Part shown: positions 51,565 to 59,448 of the stretch, piece by piece | Position numbering within the stretch: the stretch's first letter is position 1 | Layout: each line of letters starts with the position of its first letter | The notes under the pieces: model-generated | Told to the model about the DNA's origin: nothing | Seen by the model: the letters and a program-made list of their open reading frames with translations, nothing else | Database searches by the model: none | Assembly: GCA_037045155.1 (NCBI GenBank) | Contig: JBAOIG010000005.1 | Coordinates: 124,001 to 188,000, forward strand | Length of the DNA: 64,000 nt | Direction of reading: 5' to 3' | Source: Thermomicrobiales bacterium | GTDB taxonomy: Bacteria; Chloroflexota; Chloroflexia; Thermomicrobiales; CFX8 | Program-made: the position numbers and the translations under genes

Positions 51565-53940
51565 ATGGCAGCAACCGAACGGAAGCAGCCCTATATCGGC
51601 AGGGCGATGAAGCGCAAGGAAGACCCGCGCTTCATCACCGGTCGTGGCAACTACCTGGACGACATCGTCCTTCCCAACATGCTCCATGCGGCGATCATCC
51701 GCAGCCCTTACGCGCACGCGCGCATTCTCGGCATCGATACCAGTGCCGCCGCCGGCATGCCCGGCGTCGTCGGCGTCTTCACGGGCGAAGACATCGAGCT
51801 CCCGCCCCTGCCCTACGCCTGGCAGGCAGCCGGGGTGCAGAACAACATCAACACCCCCTATGCGCTCGCGAAGGGCGAGGTTCATTGGGTCGGCGACTCG
51901 CTCGCCGTTGTCGTTGCCGAGACAGTCCAGCAGGCGCGCGACGCCGCCGAGGCAGTCGAGCTCGATCTGGAGGAGCTCCCCGGCGTGTCAGACGCCGAGA
52001 AGGCAGTTCAGCCAGGCGCGCCGCAGCTCCACGAAAACGCACCCAACAACATCGTGTTCACCTGGAGTTGCGGCAAAGAGACCGAGACCGACCAGGGCCT
52101 TCGCGACGCCGAGGTCGTCATTCACCAGAAGATCCGCAACCAACGGCTCATCGGCGTCCCGATGGAGACCCGCGCTGCTATCGCACAGTACCAGGCCGGA
52201 ACCGAGGAGTTCACCTTCTGGCTTTCCAGCCAGGCTCCACATGTTCACCGGCTGGTGATGGCCGCGTTCATCCTCGGCGTGCCGGAGCAGAACATCCGCG
52301 TTATCACACCGGATCTCGGCGGTGGGTTCGGGGTCAAGATCTTCATGTACCCCGAGTATGTCCTCGCCGGCTGGCTGGCTCGCAAGCTCAACCGGCCAAT
52401 CAAGTGGATCGAGACCCGCAGCGAAGCCAACGTCGCGACATCGCAGGGCCGTGATCACATCACTAACATCGAGGTCGGCGCGACAAAGGACGGCAAGGTC
52501 ACCGCTCTTCGCGTTCACACCCTCGCGAATATGGGAGCATATCTGTCGACCGCATCCGGCGGCATCCCCACGACGCTCTACGGCAGGCTGCTCTCGGGCG
52601 TGTACAAGATCCCGGCGATCTACTGCGAGGTGAAGGGCGTCTTTACCAACACTGCGATGGTCGACGCCTATCGTGGCGCCGGCCGGCCCGAGGCCGCCTA
52701 TGTTATCGAGCGCGTGATGGACCTCGTGTCCGACGAAACCGGTATCGACCCTGCCGAGGTGCGCCGTCGCAACTTCATCCCTCCGGACGAATTCCCATAC
52801 GATAGCGGCGTCGGGATGCTGCCCTACGACACCGGCAACTACGAGCCAGCGCTCGACAAAGCGCTGGACATGGTTGGCTATCACGAGCTCCGCGCCGAGC
52901 AAGAGCGTCGCCGCCAGTCCGGCGACTCGAAACAGCTCGGCATCGGCCTGTCATCCTATGTCGAAGTCTGTGGCATCGCGCCGTCGGCCTACATGGCCGC
53001 CGAGGGCTGGGGCGCCGGCCTCTTCGAGAGCGCCAACATCAAGGTCCACCTGACGGGCAAAGTCGTCGTCACTACCGGCTCGATGCCGCATGGCCAGGGC
53101 CACGAGACGACCTTCGCGCAGATCGCCGCCGACAAGCTCGGCGTCCCGATCGAGGATGTCCAGCTCAAGTTCGGCGACACCCTCGCGACGCCGTTCGGTT
53201 ACGGCACATACGGCAGTCGCTCGCTTGCCGTTGGCGGCGAGGCGATCGTCCGCTCAACAAACAAGATCGTCGCCAAGGCCCGTCGGCTCGCGGCACATTT
53301 GCTCGAAGTGGATATCGACGACATTGAGTACGTCGATGGCACAGCCTCGGTCAAGGGCGCTCCAGACCGGGTGAAGACCATCCAGGAGCTCGCCGCCGCG
53401 GCGGCGGTTCCGGTCAATCTGCCGGACGGGATGGAGCCATTCTTCGACGAGACGACCTACTTCGACCCACCCAGCTGCACCTTCCCGTTCGGCACACATA
53501 TCGCCGTCGTCGAGGTCGACCGCGTCACCGGAAAGTCTGAGCTGATCCGCTACGTTGCGGTCGATGATGTCGGCAACATTGTCAACCCACTCGTCGTCGC
53601 CGGCCAACTCCAGGGCGGCATCGTCCAGGGCCTCGGCCAGGCAATGGTCGAAGGCGCTGTCTACGACGACAACGGCCAGTTGATCACCAGCACGCTGATG
53701 GAATATGCCGTGCCCCACGCCCAGCAGTTCCCGATGTTCGAGCTCGACCACACCGTCACGCCGACGCCAGTGAACGAGCTTGGTGTCAAGGGCGCTGGCG
53801 AAGCCGGCACCATCGCGTCAACACCAGCATTCGTCAACGCCGTTTGCGACGCACTCGCGCCGCTCGGCATCCACCATGTCGATATGCCACTGACTGCGCC
53901 GCGCGTCTGGGCGGCAATGCAGGAAGCAAGCAACGCGTAA
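51565..53940 (+). CDS. coxL: Molybdopterin-binding large subunit of Mo hydroxylase (form II CoxL/XDH type)
   Basis: A 791-aa catalytic subunit binding the molybdenum-cytosine-dinucleotide cofactor. GRAMKRKEDPRFITGRGNYLDDI is the N-terminal signature; DLGGGFGVKIFMYPEYVLAGWLARKLNRPIKW and VGGEAIV follow, and the terminal VKGAGEAGTIASTPAFVNAV holds the active-site Glu. Near 52667-52687 the motif is AYRGAGR, the form II type, not the AYXCSFR of true form I CO dehydrogenase. CO as substrate is therefore doubtful; purines or another aldehyde/heterocycle may fit. ATG 51565 with GGAGG is preferred over GTG 51553. Confidence 0.94.
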   Translation: MAATERKQPYIGRAMKRKEDPRFITGRGNYLDDIVLPNMLHAAIIRSPYAHARILGIDTSAAAGMPGVVGVFTGEDIELPPLPYAWQAAGVQNNINTPYALAKGEVHWVGDSLAVVVAETVQQARDAAEAVELDLEELPGVSDAEKAVQPGAPQLHENAPNNIVFTWSCGKETETDQGLRDAEVVIHQKIRNQRLIGVPMETRAAIAQYQAGTEEFTFWLSSQAPHVHRLVMAAFILGVPEQNIRVITPDLGGGFGVKIFMYPEYVLAGWLARKLNRPIKWIETRSEANVATSQGRDHITNIEVGATKDGKVTALRVHTLANMGAYLSTASGGIPTTLYGRLLSGVYKIPAIYCEVKGVFTNTAMVDAYRGAGRPEAAYVIERVMDLVSDETGIDPAEVRRRNFIPPDEFPYDSGVGMLPYDTGNYEPALDKALDMVGYHELRAEQERRRQSGDSKQLGIGLSSYVEVCGIAPSAYMAAEGWGAGLFESANIKVHLTGKVVVTTGSMPHGQGHETTFAQIAADKLGVPIEDVQLKFGDTLATPFGYGTYGSRSLAVGGEAIVRSTNKIVAKARRLAAHLLEVDIDDIEYVDGTASVKGAPDRVKTIQELAAAAAVPVNLPDGMEPFFDETTYFDPPSCTFPFGTHIAVVEVDRVTGKSELIRYVAVDDVGNIVNPLVVAGQLQGGIVQGLGQAMVEGAVYDDNGQLITSTLMEYAVPHAQQFPMFELDHTVTPTPVNELGVKGAGEAGTIASTPAFVNAVCDALAPLGIHHVDMPLTAPRVWAAMQEASNA

Positions 53941-53959
53941 CGAAAGGGAGGGATCGACT

Positions 53960-54787
53960 GTGTATCCACGAGCGTTCGACTACAAACGCGTATCCACTGT
54001 CCAGGAGGCGATCGACGCGCTAAAGGACAACCCCGATGCGAAGCTCCTCTCGGGCGGGCACTCGCTGCTCCCCGCGATGAAGCTCCGCCTCGCCTCGCCC
54101 GATCTGCTCGTCGATATCGGCCGTGTCGCCGAGCTCAGAAATATCGCGGTCAACGGCAGCGCGACAATCGGCGCGGGTGTCACCTACAACGACTTCCTCA
54201 ATAACGACGCGATGAAGCCCTACACCGCCCTCTATGACGCCGTCTCATCCGTAGGCGATGTTCAGGTCCGCAACCGCGGCACAATCGGCGGCGCGGCGGC
54301 GCATGCGGATCCGGCCGCTGATGTGCCGGCCGCCCTCCTCGTCCTCGGCGCGACCTTCGTCGCCCAGGGGCCGAACGGCCAGCGCGAGATCTCCGCCGAT
54401 GACTTCTTCGTCGACATCCTCACCACCGCGCTCGAGCCCGACGAGGTTCTCACCCAGATCAGGCTCCCTGCCGCAGCTGGCGCGTCAGCCTACGAGAAAT
54501 TCGCTCACCCAGCCTCGGGCTATGCCGTCTGCGGTGTCGCGGCCAGTATCAACGGTAACGATGTCAAGGTTGCCCTCACTGGCGCGACCTACAGGGCCAC
54601 CCGCCTGACCGGTGTCGAAGACGCGCTGAAATCGGGAGCGATCGACGCCGCCGCAATCGAGCAGGCGGTCAAGAACGTCGGCGACCAGGATTGGGCCGGC
54701 GACCACTTCGCCTCCTCCGAGTATCGCGCTCATCTCGCTCAGGTCTACGCGAAACGCGCGCTCATGCGTGCGGCCGGCCTCAGCTAA
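53960..54787 (+). CDS. coxM: FAD-binding subunit of Mo hydroxylase (CoxM-like)
   Basis: A 275-aa flavoprotein subunit accepting electrons from CoxS. MYPRAFDYKRVSTVQEAIDAL starts the PCMH-type FAD domain; AKLLSGGHSLLPAMKLRLASPDLLVDIGR and VRNRGTIGGAAAHADPAADVPAALLVLGA are FAD-binding blocks. GTG 53960 has GGGAGGG upstream. It ends the L-M pair, with a hairpin at 54806-54836. In classical cox operons the order is M-S-L; here it is S-L-M. Confidence 0.95.
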   Translation: MYPRAFDYKRVSTVQEAIDALKDNPDAKLLSGGHSLLPAMKLRLASPDLLVDIGRVAELRNIAVNGSATIGAGVTYNDFLNNDAMKPYTALYDAVSSVGDVQVRNRGTIGGAAAHADPAADVPAALLVLGATFVAQGPNGQREISADDFFVDILTTALEPDEVLTQIRLPAAAGASAYEKFAHPASGYAVCGVAASINGNDVKVALTGATYRATRLTGVEDALKSGAIDAAAIEQAVKNVGDQDWAGDHFASSEYRAHLAQVYAKRALMRAAGLS

Positions 54788-54805
54788 TTGCGCCGAACCC
54801 CTTGC

Positions 54806-54836
54806 CAGTGCCCGCCCCGAATTGGGGCGGGCACTG
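54806..54836 (+). terminator. Hairpin after the FAD subunit gene
   Basis: A perfect 13-bp stem (54806-54818 with 54824-54836) surrounds GAATT. No T-run follows, so termination may be partial. The MoxR/VWA pair has its own -10 box. Confidence 0.6.
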
Positions 54837-54930
54837 CCGTCTCCGTCATCCAGCCGCGCAAAAGCAGCCGAAATCGACGTTCCGGGCCGAACTTCGTCTG
54901 CGAAATCTCCGTCACGCTCGCGAATCGGGG

Positions 54931-54936
54931 TATACT
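54931..54936 (+). promoter_or_regulatory. -10 box upstream of the MoxR gene
   Basis: TATACT sits about 85 bp before the MoxR gene start; the -35 region (54908-54913) is poor. It separates the transcript of the MoxR/VWA genes from the hydroxylase structural genes. Confidence 0.45.
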
Positions 54937-55015
54937 TCCGTGTTGTAATGGTCGATGGCCGTTCAAGCTGCGCCAGCCCGCTTAGCGGCATACCGGTCGC
55001 GGCTCAACGGGGAGA

Positions 55016-55948
55016 GTGAGGAAGCGTTCGTTGTCGCAGGTTACAGCACAGTCAATCCCATCGCTGGAGTCGGTTGAAGACGTCCTGGAGGCGCTCGCGT
55101 CTCAGAAGTACATCGCCGACACCAGTCTGTCCACGGCAATCTTCCTTGCGCTCCGGCTGCCCAAGCCGCTGCTGCTCGAAGGCGAGGCCGGAGTCGGCAA
55201 GACCGAGATCGCCAAGGTTCTCGCGGCGATTCTTCAGACCGATCTCATCCGCCTCCAGTGCTACGAGGGGCTCGACGTCTCTCACGCAGTCTACGAGTGG
55301 AACTATCCTCGTCAGATGCTCGCCATCCGCGCCGCCGAAGCCTCCGAGGAGAGCCGCGACGCCGCCATCGCCGAGATCTTCAGCGAGGACTATCTGATCA
55401 AGCGCCCACTGTTGCAGGCCATCGAGCACCGTGGCAAGGCGCCGGTCCTGCTGATCGACGAAATCGACCGGGCGGATGAAGAGTTCGAGGCATTCCTTCT
55501 GGAACTGCTCTCCGACTTCCAGGTCACCGTCCCGGAGCTTGGCACGATGGTTGCCGAGCACCCACCGATCGTTATCATCACGTCCAACCGCACCCGCGAG
55601 CTGCACGACGCGTTGAAGCGCCGCTGCCTCTACCACTGGGTCGATTACCCGACGGTCGAGAAGGAATACCGGATCGTCACTTCGAAGGTTCCGGGCATCA
55701 ACGATCGACTGGCGCTCCAGATCTCGCACTTCGTCCACGATCTGCGGCAGGTCGATCTGTACAAGCTGCCGGGCGTCGCGGAGACGCTCGACTGGGCCGC
55801 TGCCCTGATGGCGCTCTCCCAGCGCGAGCTCTCGTCCGAGGTCGCCTCCGTGACACTCGGCGCGATCCTCAAGCATCAGGAGGACGTCCAGTCGGTTCGA
55901 AAGAACAAGCTCGACGACCTGGTTGCGGCTTCGTCAAGCAATGGCTAG
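55016..55948 (+). CDS. MoxR-type AAA+ ATPase (CoxD-like)
   Basis: A 310-aa ATPase likely aiding metallocentre maturation of the Mo hydroxylase, as CoxD does for copper-sulfur-molybdenum assembly. Walker A is LLLEGEAGVGKTEIAKVLAA, Walker B is APVLLIDEIDRADEEFEAFLLELL, sensor I is VIITSNRTRELHDALKRRCLY. GTG 55016 is an obvious start, but a TTG at 55031 has GAGGAA seven bases upstream and may be the true one. It overlaps the VWA gene by 8 bp, and the two families work as a pair. Confidence 0.93.
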   Translation: MRKRSLSQVTAQSIPSLESVEDVLEALASQKYIADTSLSTAIFLALRLPKPLLLEGEAGVGKTEIAKVLAAILQTDLIRLQCYEGLDVSHAVYEWNYPRQMLAIRAAEASEESRDAAIAEIFSEDYLIKRPLLQAIEHRGKAPVLLIDEIDRADEEFEAFLLELLSDFQVTVPELGTMVAEHPPIVIITSNRTRELHDALKRRCLYHWVDYPTVEKEYRIVTSKVPGINDRLALQISHFVHDLRQVDLYKLPGVAETLDWAAALMALSQRELSSEVASVTLGAILKHQEDVQSVRKNKLDDLVAASSSNG

Positions 55949-57242
55949 CACGATCTCCGCCCAGCACGGCCAGGTGTATGAGCCGGGGCAGACATTGCTG
56001 CGCCGGTCGCTTCGGTTCGGCCGGCTTCTGAGGGCAAACGGCATCAAGGTCACCCCATCGCAGGTGATGGACTTCGTCAACTCCACGAAGTACATCGGCA
56101 TCCAGAACCGCCGAGTCTTCAAGGATGCCGCGGAAGCCTGCCTCATCACCAAGGGGGAGGATCGGGAAATGTTCTCGGTCCTCTTCGACGCCTACTGGCG
56201 CTCGAAACGCCCAGCCAACGACCAGGAGCAGCAGATCTTCAAGCCCTCTGACGACTCGATGGAGCCGATCGAGGGGCTCGACGACGCCGAGAACGAGGAT
56301 GGCTCCGGCCAGTCCGAGTTCGGCGAAGGCATGGAGGGTCTCGCCGTCGATGACGAATCGGACGCCGGCGACCTCGCCGACGCCGACGATAGCGACCTCG
56401 AGTCCGTCCTCACCTACAGCGGTTCCGAAGCGCTGCGCACCAAGGACTTCTCCGAATTCACCACCGAGGAGCTTGAGCAGGCTCGCATCCTGATGAAGCG
56501 CCTCAAGTGGGAGATTGGCATGCGCAAGTCGCGCCGCAAGGTAGCGACGCCAAAGGGTCGTTACATCGACGCCCGGCGCACCATGCGCAAGTCGCTACAG
56601 ACGGCCGGCGTGCCTCTACGCATCTCCGAGCGCAAAGTCAAGATGAAGCCGCGCTCCCTCGTCGTCATCTGCGACATCTCCGGATCGATGGATCGCTACT
56701 CTCGACTGCTGCTGCAGTTCATTCACACTATCGAGAACGATATGGCCCGCGTCGAGGCGTTCGTCTTCGGCACTCGCCTCACACGGATCACTCGCGTTCT
56801 CAAGAAGCGACCAATCGACGAAGCGATCACCAGAGTGTCCAAGGAAGTCCAGGACTGGGCTGGTGGCACCCGGATCGGCGAATCGATCGAGAGCTTCAAC
56901 CAGGATTGGGCGCGACGCGTCCTGCGCAATGGCGCAGTCGTCCTGATTATCTCCGATGGCTGGGATCGCGGAGATCCGCAACTCCTTGGCAATGAGATGA
57001 TGCGGCTGCAGCGTTCGTGCTACCGGATGATCTGGCTCAACCCTCTGCTCGGCTCGCCACGCTATCAGCCGCTCACTCGCGGCATGCAGGCGGCGTTGCC
57101 GTACATCGACGACTTCCTGCCGGTCCATAACCTCGAGAGTCTCGAGCTTCTCGCCGAGCACCTGTCCAACATCGGCGAGTACCGGCCCGTCCGCCGCCAG
57201 GCTCCGCTGGAGTTCGTCCAGCAACGCATGGCGTCGGTCTGA
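55941..57242 (+). CDS. VWA domain protein (CoxE-like)
   Basis: A 433-aa partner of the MoxR ATPase. The N-terminal helical part contains LLRRSLRFGRLLRANGIKVTPSQVMDFVNSTKYIG and an acidic, disordered section (about 115-165). The C-terminal von Willebrand A domain has a metal-dependent adhesion site in VVICDISGSMDRYSRLLLQF, with later VLIISDGWDRGDPQLL. ATG 55941 overlaps the MoxR stop. It is likely needed for maturation of the hydroxylase. A strong terminator follows. Confidence 0.93.
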   Translation: MASTISAQHGQVYEPGQTLLRRSLRFGRLLRANGIKVTPSQVMDFVNSTKYIGIQNRRVFKDAAEACLITKGEDREMFSVLFDAYWRSKRPANDQEQQIFKPSDDSMEPIEGLDDAENEDGSGQSEFGEGMEGLAVDDESDAGDLADADDSDLESVLTYSGSEALRTKDFSEFTTEELEQARILMKRLKWEIGMRKSRRKVATPKGRYIDARRTMRKSLQTAGVPLRISERKVKMKPRSLVVICDISGSMDRYSRLLLQFIHTIENDMARVEAFVFGTRLTRITRVLKKRPIDEAITRVSKEVQDWAGGTRIGESIESFNQDWARRVLRNGAVVLIISDGWDRGDPQLLGNEMMRLQRSCYRMIWLNPLLGSPRYQPLTRGMQAALPYIDDFLPVHNLESLELLAEHLSNIGEYRPVRRQAPLEFVQQRMASV

Positions 57243-57254
57243 TCTCGCGCAACT

Positions 57255-57287
57255 AACCGGGGCGGCCAATTGGTCGCCCCGGTTTTT
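57255..57287 (+). terminator. Rho-independent terminator after the VWA gene
   Basis: AACCGGGGCGGCC (57255-57267) pairs with GGTCGCCCCGGTT (one G-T) around AATT, followed by TTT. It lies 12 nt after the stop codon. The clearest terminator in the window. Confidence 0.92.
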
Positions 57288-57415
57288 CATCTCCTGCCAC
57301 AGGCTCGTGTTGTCATACATCTGGCCGCCGCTTCGTCGCGGTGTGACAATACGCTGGTTGTCGCCCTGGCGATTCCTGCCAGAGCCCTCTCCCGTGACAA
57401 CGAAAGGACGGCACG

Positions 57416-57910
57416 ATGACCCTGATGGAACACCTGCTCTACGCGAACGAGCGATACGGCGAGACATTCAGGGAGGGAAAGCTCCCTCGCACTCCGCGCC
57501 TTCAGCTCGCCATTCTCACCTGCATGGACTCGCGAATCGACCCCGACCGGATCCTCGGCCTCCAGGAGGGCGACGCCCATGTCATCCGCAACGCGGGAGG
57601 CCGAGCCAGCGATGACGCCATTCGCTCGCTCGTTCTGTCCTATCGCCTGCTCGGCACCCGCTATTTCCTCGTCATTCACCACACCGACTGTGGCATGACC
57701 AAGATCACGAACGATCGCATGCGCGACGAACTCCTTCAGGATCTCGGCGCCGATGTCTCGCACATCGACTTTCTGCCCATCACCGACCCCGACGAAACCG
57801 TTCGCGCCGATGTCGAAGCGATCCGATCCTCTCCGATGGTTCGCGACGACATCCGTGTCAACGGCTTCGTCTACGATGTCTCAACTGGCCTCCTCCACCC
57901 GGTTATCTGA
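57416..57910 (+). CDS. Beta-carbonic anhydrase
   Basis: A 164-aa zinc enzyme interconverting CO2 and bicarbonate. Zinc ligands are in LTCMDSRIDPDRILGL (Cys, with Asp/Arg dyad) and VIHHTDCGMTKITND (His and Cys). HVIRNAGGRASDDAIRSLVLSYRLLGTRYFLVIHHT is the core of the small beta class, close to mycobacterial Rv1284. AAGGA lies eight bases before the ATG. It stands alone between a terminator and the repeat array. Confidence 0.95.
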   Translation: MTLMEHLLYANERYGETFREGKLPRTPRLQLAILTCMDSRIDPDRILGLQEGDAHVIRNAGGRASDDAIRSLVLSYRLLGTRYFLVIHHTDCGMTKITNDRMRDELLQDLGADVSHIDFLPITDPDETVRADVEAIRSSPMVRDDIRVNGFVYDVSTGLLHPVI

Positions 57911-58080
57911 CGCGCAAAACGCTGCCTGCCGACCAACGCCACGCGATCTGACACGACGCCGCCACAACCGCTATGCGCGCCGATCAACCGGGCGACCTCC
58001 GGCGGCGTCGAGTCTCAGTCTTCGTGCATCGACAGGCATAAAGCCTCAGGACGGCAGCCTCCCTGTCCCTTGTTATCCTG

Positions 58081-58097
58081 AGTGTTCCGACCAGCGT
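58081..58097 (+). repeat. Unpaired copy of the outer inverted-repeat sequence
   Basis: AGTGTTCCGACCAGCGT here is identical to bases 58276-58292 and in the same orientation. It probably marks a remnant or second insertion of the outer element. Confidence 0.7.
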
Positions 58098-58138
58098 GAT
58101 GTGTCCTGCACTGTGGTGCGACCGCCACCACCGCTCGT

Positions 58139-58227
58139 TGTCATTCCGAGCCGCAGCCGAAGGATCTCCCTGCGTTCGGTCGCGGCCGACGGGGAGGAAC
58201 GGATTCTTCGCTGCGCTCAGAATGACA
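58139..58227. repeat. Palindromic MITE-like repeat (copy 2)
   Basis: The left end TGTCATTCCGAGCCGCAGCC and the inverted right end TGTCATTCTGAGCGCAGCGA frame a short centre. Its left arm matches the copy at 42467. The element is almost wholly self-complementary and has no coding frame. Confidence 0.85.
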
Positions 58228-58274
58228 GAATCGGGGAACCCGCGAGAATCACAGAATCAGTGCGGTTGACTACT

Positions 58275-58497
58275 CAGTGTTCCGACCAGCGTAAAGTGTC
58301 GGTGTTGGTTGCGGCCGCCACCCCTTCCTCTGTCATCCGACGTCCAGAGGGCACCCGGCAGTGAAGGATCCGTTTCCCTCGTCTATACACCCAGCAGCGG
58401 GGAGGACGGATGTTTCGCTCCGGGTGCCCTCTGGGCGACACATGACAGGGCGGCTGGGTAGTTGTCAACGAGTCACTTTACGCTGGTCGGAGCACTG
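58275..58497. repeat. 223-bp element with 24-bp terminal inverted repeats
   Basis: CAGTGTTCCGACCAGCGTAA... at 58275-58298 and its inverted partner at 58474-58497 match at 23 of 24 positions. The interior contains a second palindrome (58330-58448). No transposase frame exists, so it resembles a non-autonomous mobile element. Confidence 0.85.
58330..58448. repeat. Nested palindrome inside the 223-bp element
   Basis: CTGTCATCCGACGTCCAGAG begins the left arm and CTGTCATGTGTCGCCCAGAG the inverted right arm; both continue with GGCACCCGG. About 50 bp each side pair imperfectly. Its CTGTCAT end resembles the termini of the other MITE-like copies. Confidence 0.8.
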
Positions 58498-58575
58498 AGG
58501 CGGCGGCCGAAGGATCTCCCCACCGATGGTCGCGGACAGAAGGGGAGATTCCTCGTTGCTCGCGCGCCCCCTGGG
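58497..58575. repeat. Partial MITE-like repeat (copy 3)
   Basis: GAGGCGGCGGCCGAAGGATC resembles the left arm of the TGTCATTC repeats without its terminal bases. GGGGAGATTCCTCGTTGCTC resembles the right arm. It looks truncated by the 223-bp element. Confidence 0.6.
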
Positions 58576-58656
58576 CAGTGAATAACAAGTGGCTCTCGCA
58601 CTATGCTGCGTGGCATTTCATGCTGGCCGTTGCGCGCAGCCACGTAGCCCGCCTCA

Positions 58657-58685
58657 TTGACACCGTCCACCCGGATACCTATACT
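58657..58685 (+). promoter_or_regulatory. Consensus sigma70 promoter of the HTH regulator gene
   Basis: TTGACA (58657-58662), 17-bp spacer and TATACT (58680-58685) are near perfect. Transcription would start at about 58692, one base before an in-frame ATG, so the mRNA may be leaderless. Confidence 0.8.
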
Positions 58686-58692
58686 TCGTCAA

Positions 58693-59328
58693 ATGGATTT
58701 GACCATTCCAAACCCTACGACGAAGGTGATGGTGGACGCGGATTTGACGCCATTCGAACCAGCCGATGAATACGTGATCGACTCAATCGAAAAGTTGCGC
58801 GTCGTCTCGAATCCGCTCCGAATGCAGATCATCAATACCCTCATACCCGCGCCGCGAACTGTCAAAGAAGTCGGCGACCTGCTCGATATCAAGTCGAATA
58901 CTCTCTACTACCATGTCGGCGAGCTCGAAGCCGCTGGCATGATTGAGCTCGTTGGCGCGATCGTGAAATCCGGCATCCAGCACAAGTACTACCGGGCGAG
59001 CGGTCGCTACTACCGACTGCTTCCATCCCTGCTTCACATCGATGGTGAGCCCGACGAGCGCCGCGCGGGCGCAGATTTTCTCGCCGGCGCAATCGAAGTC
59101 TCCGCCCGCAATCTCCGCCGATCGGTGCATGCGGGGGCCGTCAAGGAACATCCCGATCTACTACGAGTATCTCGACGAACAATCCGCACAACCCCGGAGC
59201 AGGCGATGGCGCTTCGTGAACGTGTCGGAGTCCTCGAACGCGAGTTTATCGCTGCCGATGACCACGACGCGCCCCTGCGGATTGAGTTTCAGTTCGCGCT
59301 ATTCCCTGCTCTCGAAGACAAGCGGTAG
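58693..59328 (+). CDS. ArsR-like winged-helix transcriptional regulator
   Basis: A 211-aa DNA-binding protein. The winged helix reads EKLRVVSNPLRMQIINTLIPAPRTVKEVGDLLDIKSNTLYYHVGELEAAGMIELVG (about residues 34-88), the HTH_20/ArsR type with YYHV. The C-terminal part (YYRASGRYYRLLPSLLHIDGEP on) is a helical effector or dimer domain. ATG 58693 lies at the predicted transcription start; ATG 58729, with AAGG, is an alternative that drops twelve residues. It precedes the second peptide transporter by 120 bp and may regulate it. Confidence 0.88.
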   Translation: MDLTIPNPTTKVMVDADLTPFEPADEYVIDSIEKLRVVSNPLRMQIINTLIPAPRTVKEVGDLLDIKSNTLYYHVGELEAAGMIELVGAIVKSGIQHKYYRASGRYYRLLPSLLHIDGEPDERRAGADFLAGAIEVSARNLRRSVHAGAVKEHPDLLRVSRRTIRTTPEQAMALRERVGVLEREFIAADDHDAPLRIEFQFALFPALEDKR

Positions 59329-59448
59329 CCCCGAGCAACGCGGCAACCAGCCGGAAAGGATGGGTCACAAGCAGACGCAACTACAGCGCGAGGCCGGCCA
59401 GCCTCTATCTGTATCTTGAGGGACGCGTGAGGTAAACGAGGAGTGAAC

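Noticed and set aside
51565..53940. Calling the large subunit a true aerobic CO dehydrogenase
   Set aside because: The active-site loop is AYRGAGR, not the AYXCSFR needed for form I enzymes; only family membership is supported.
58081..58575. CRISPR array
   Set aside because: The repeats are inverted, unequal in length and lack regular spacers; no cas genes are near.
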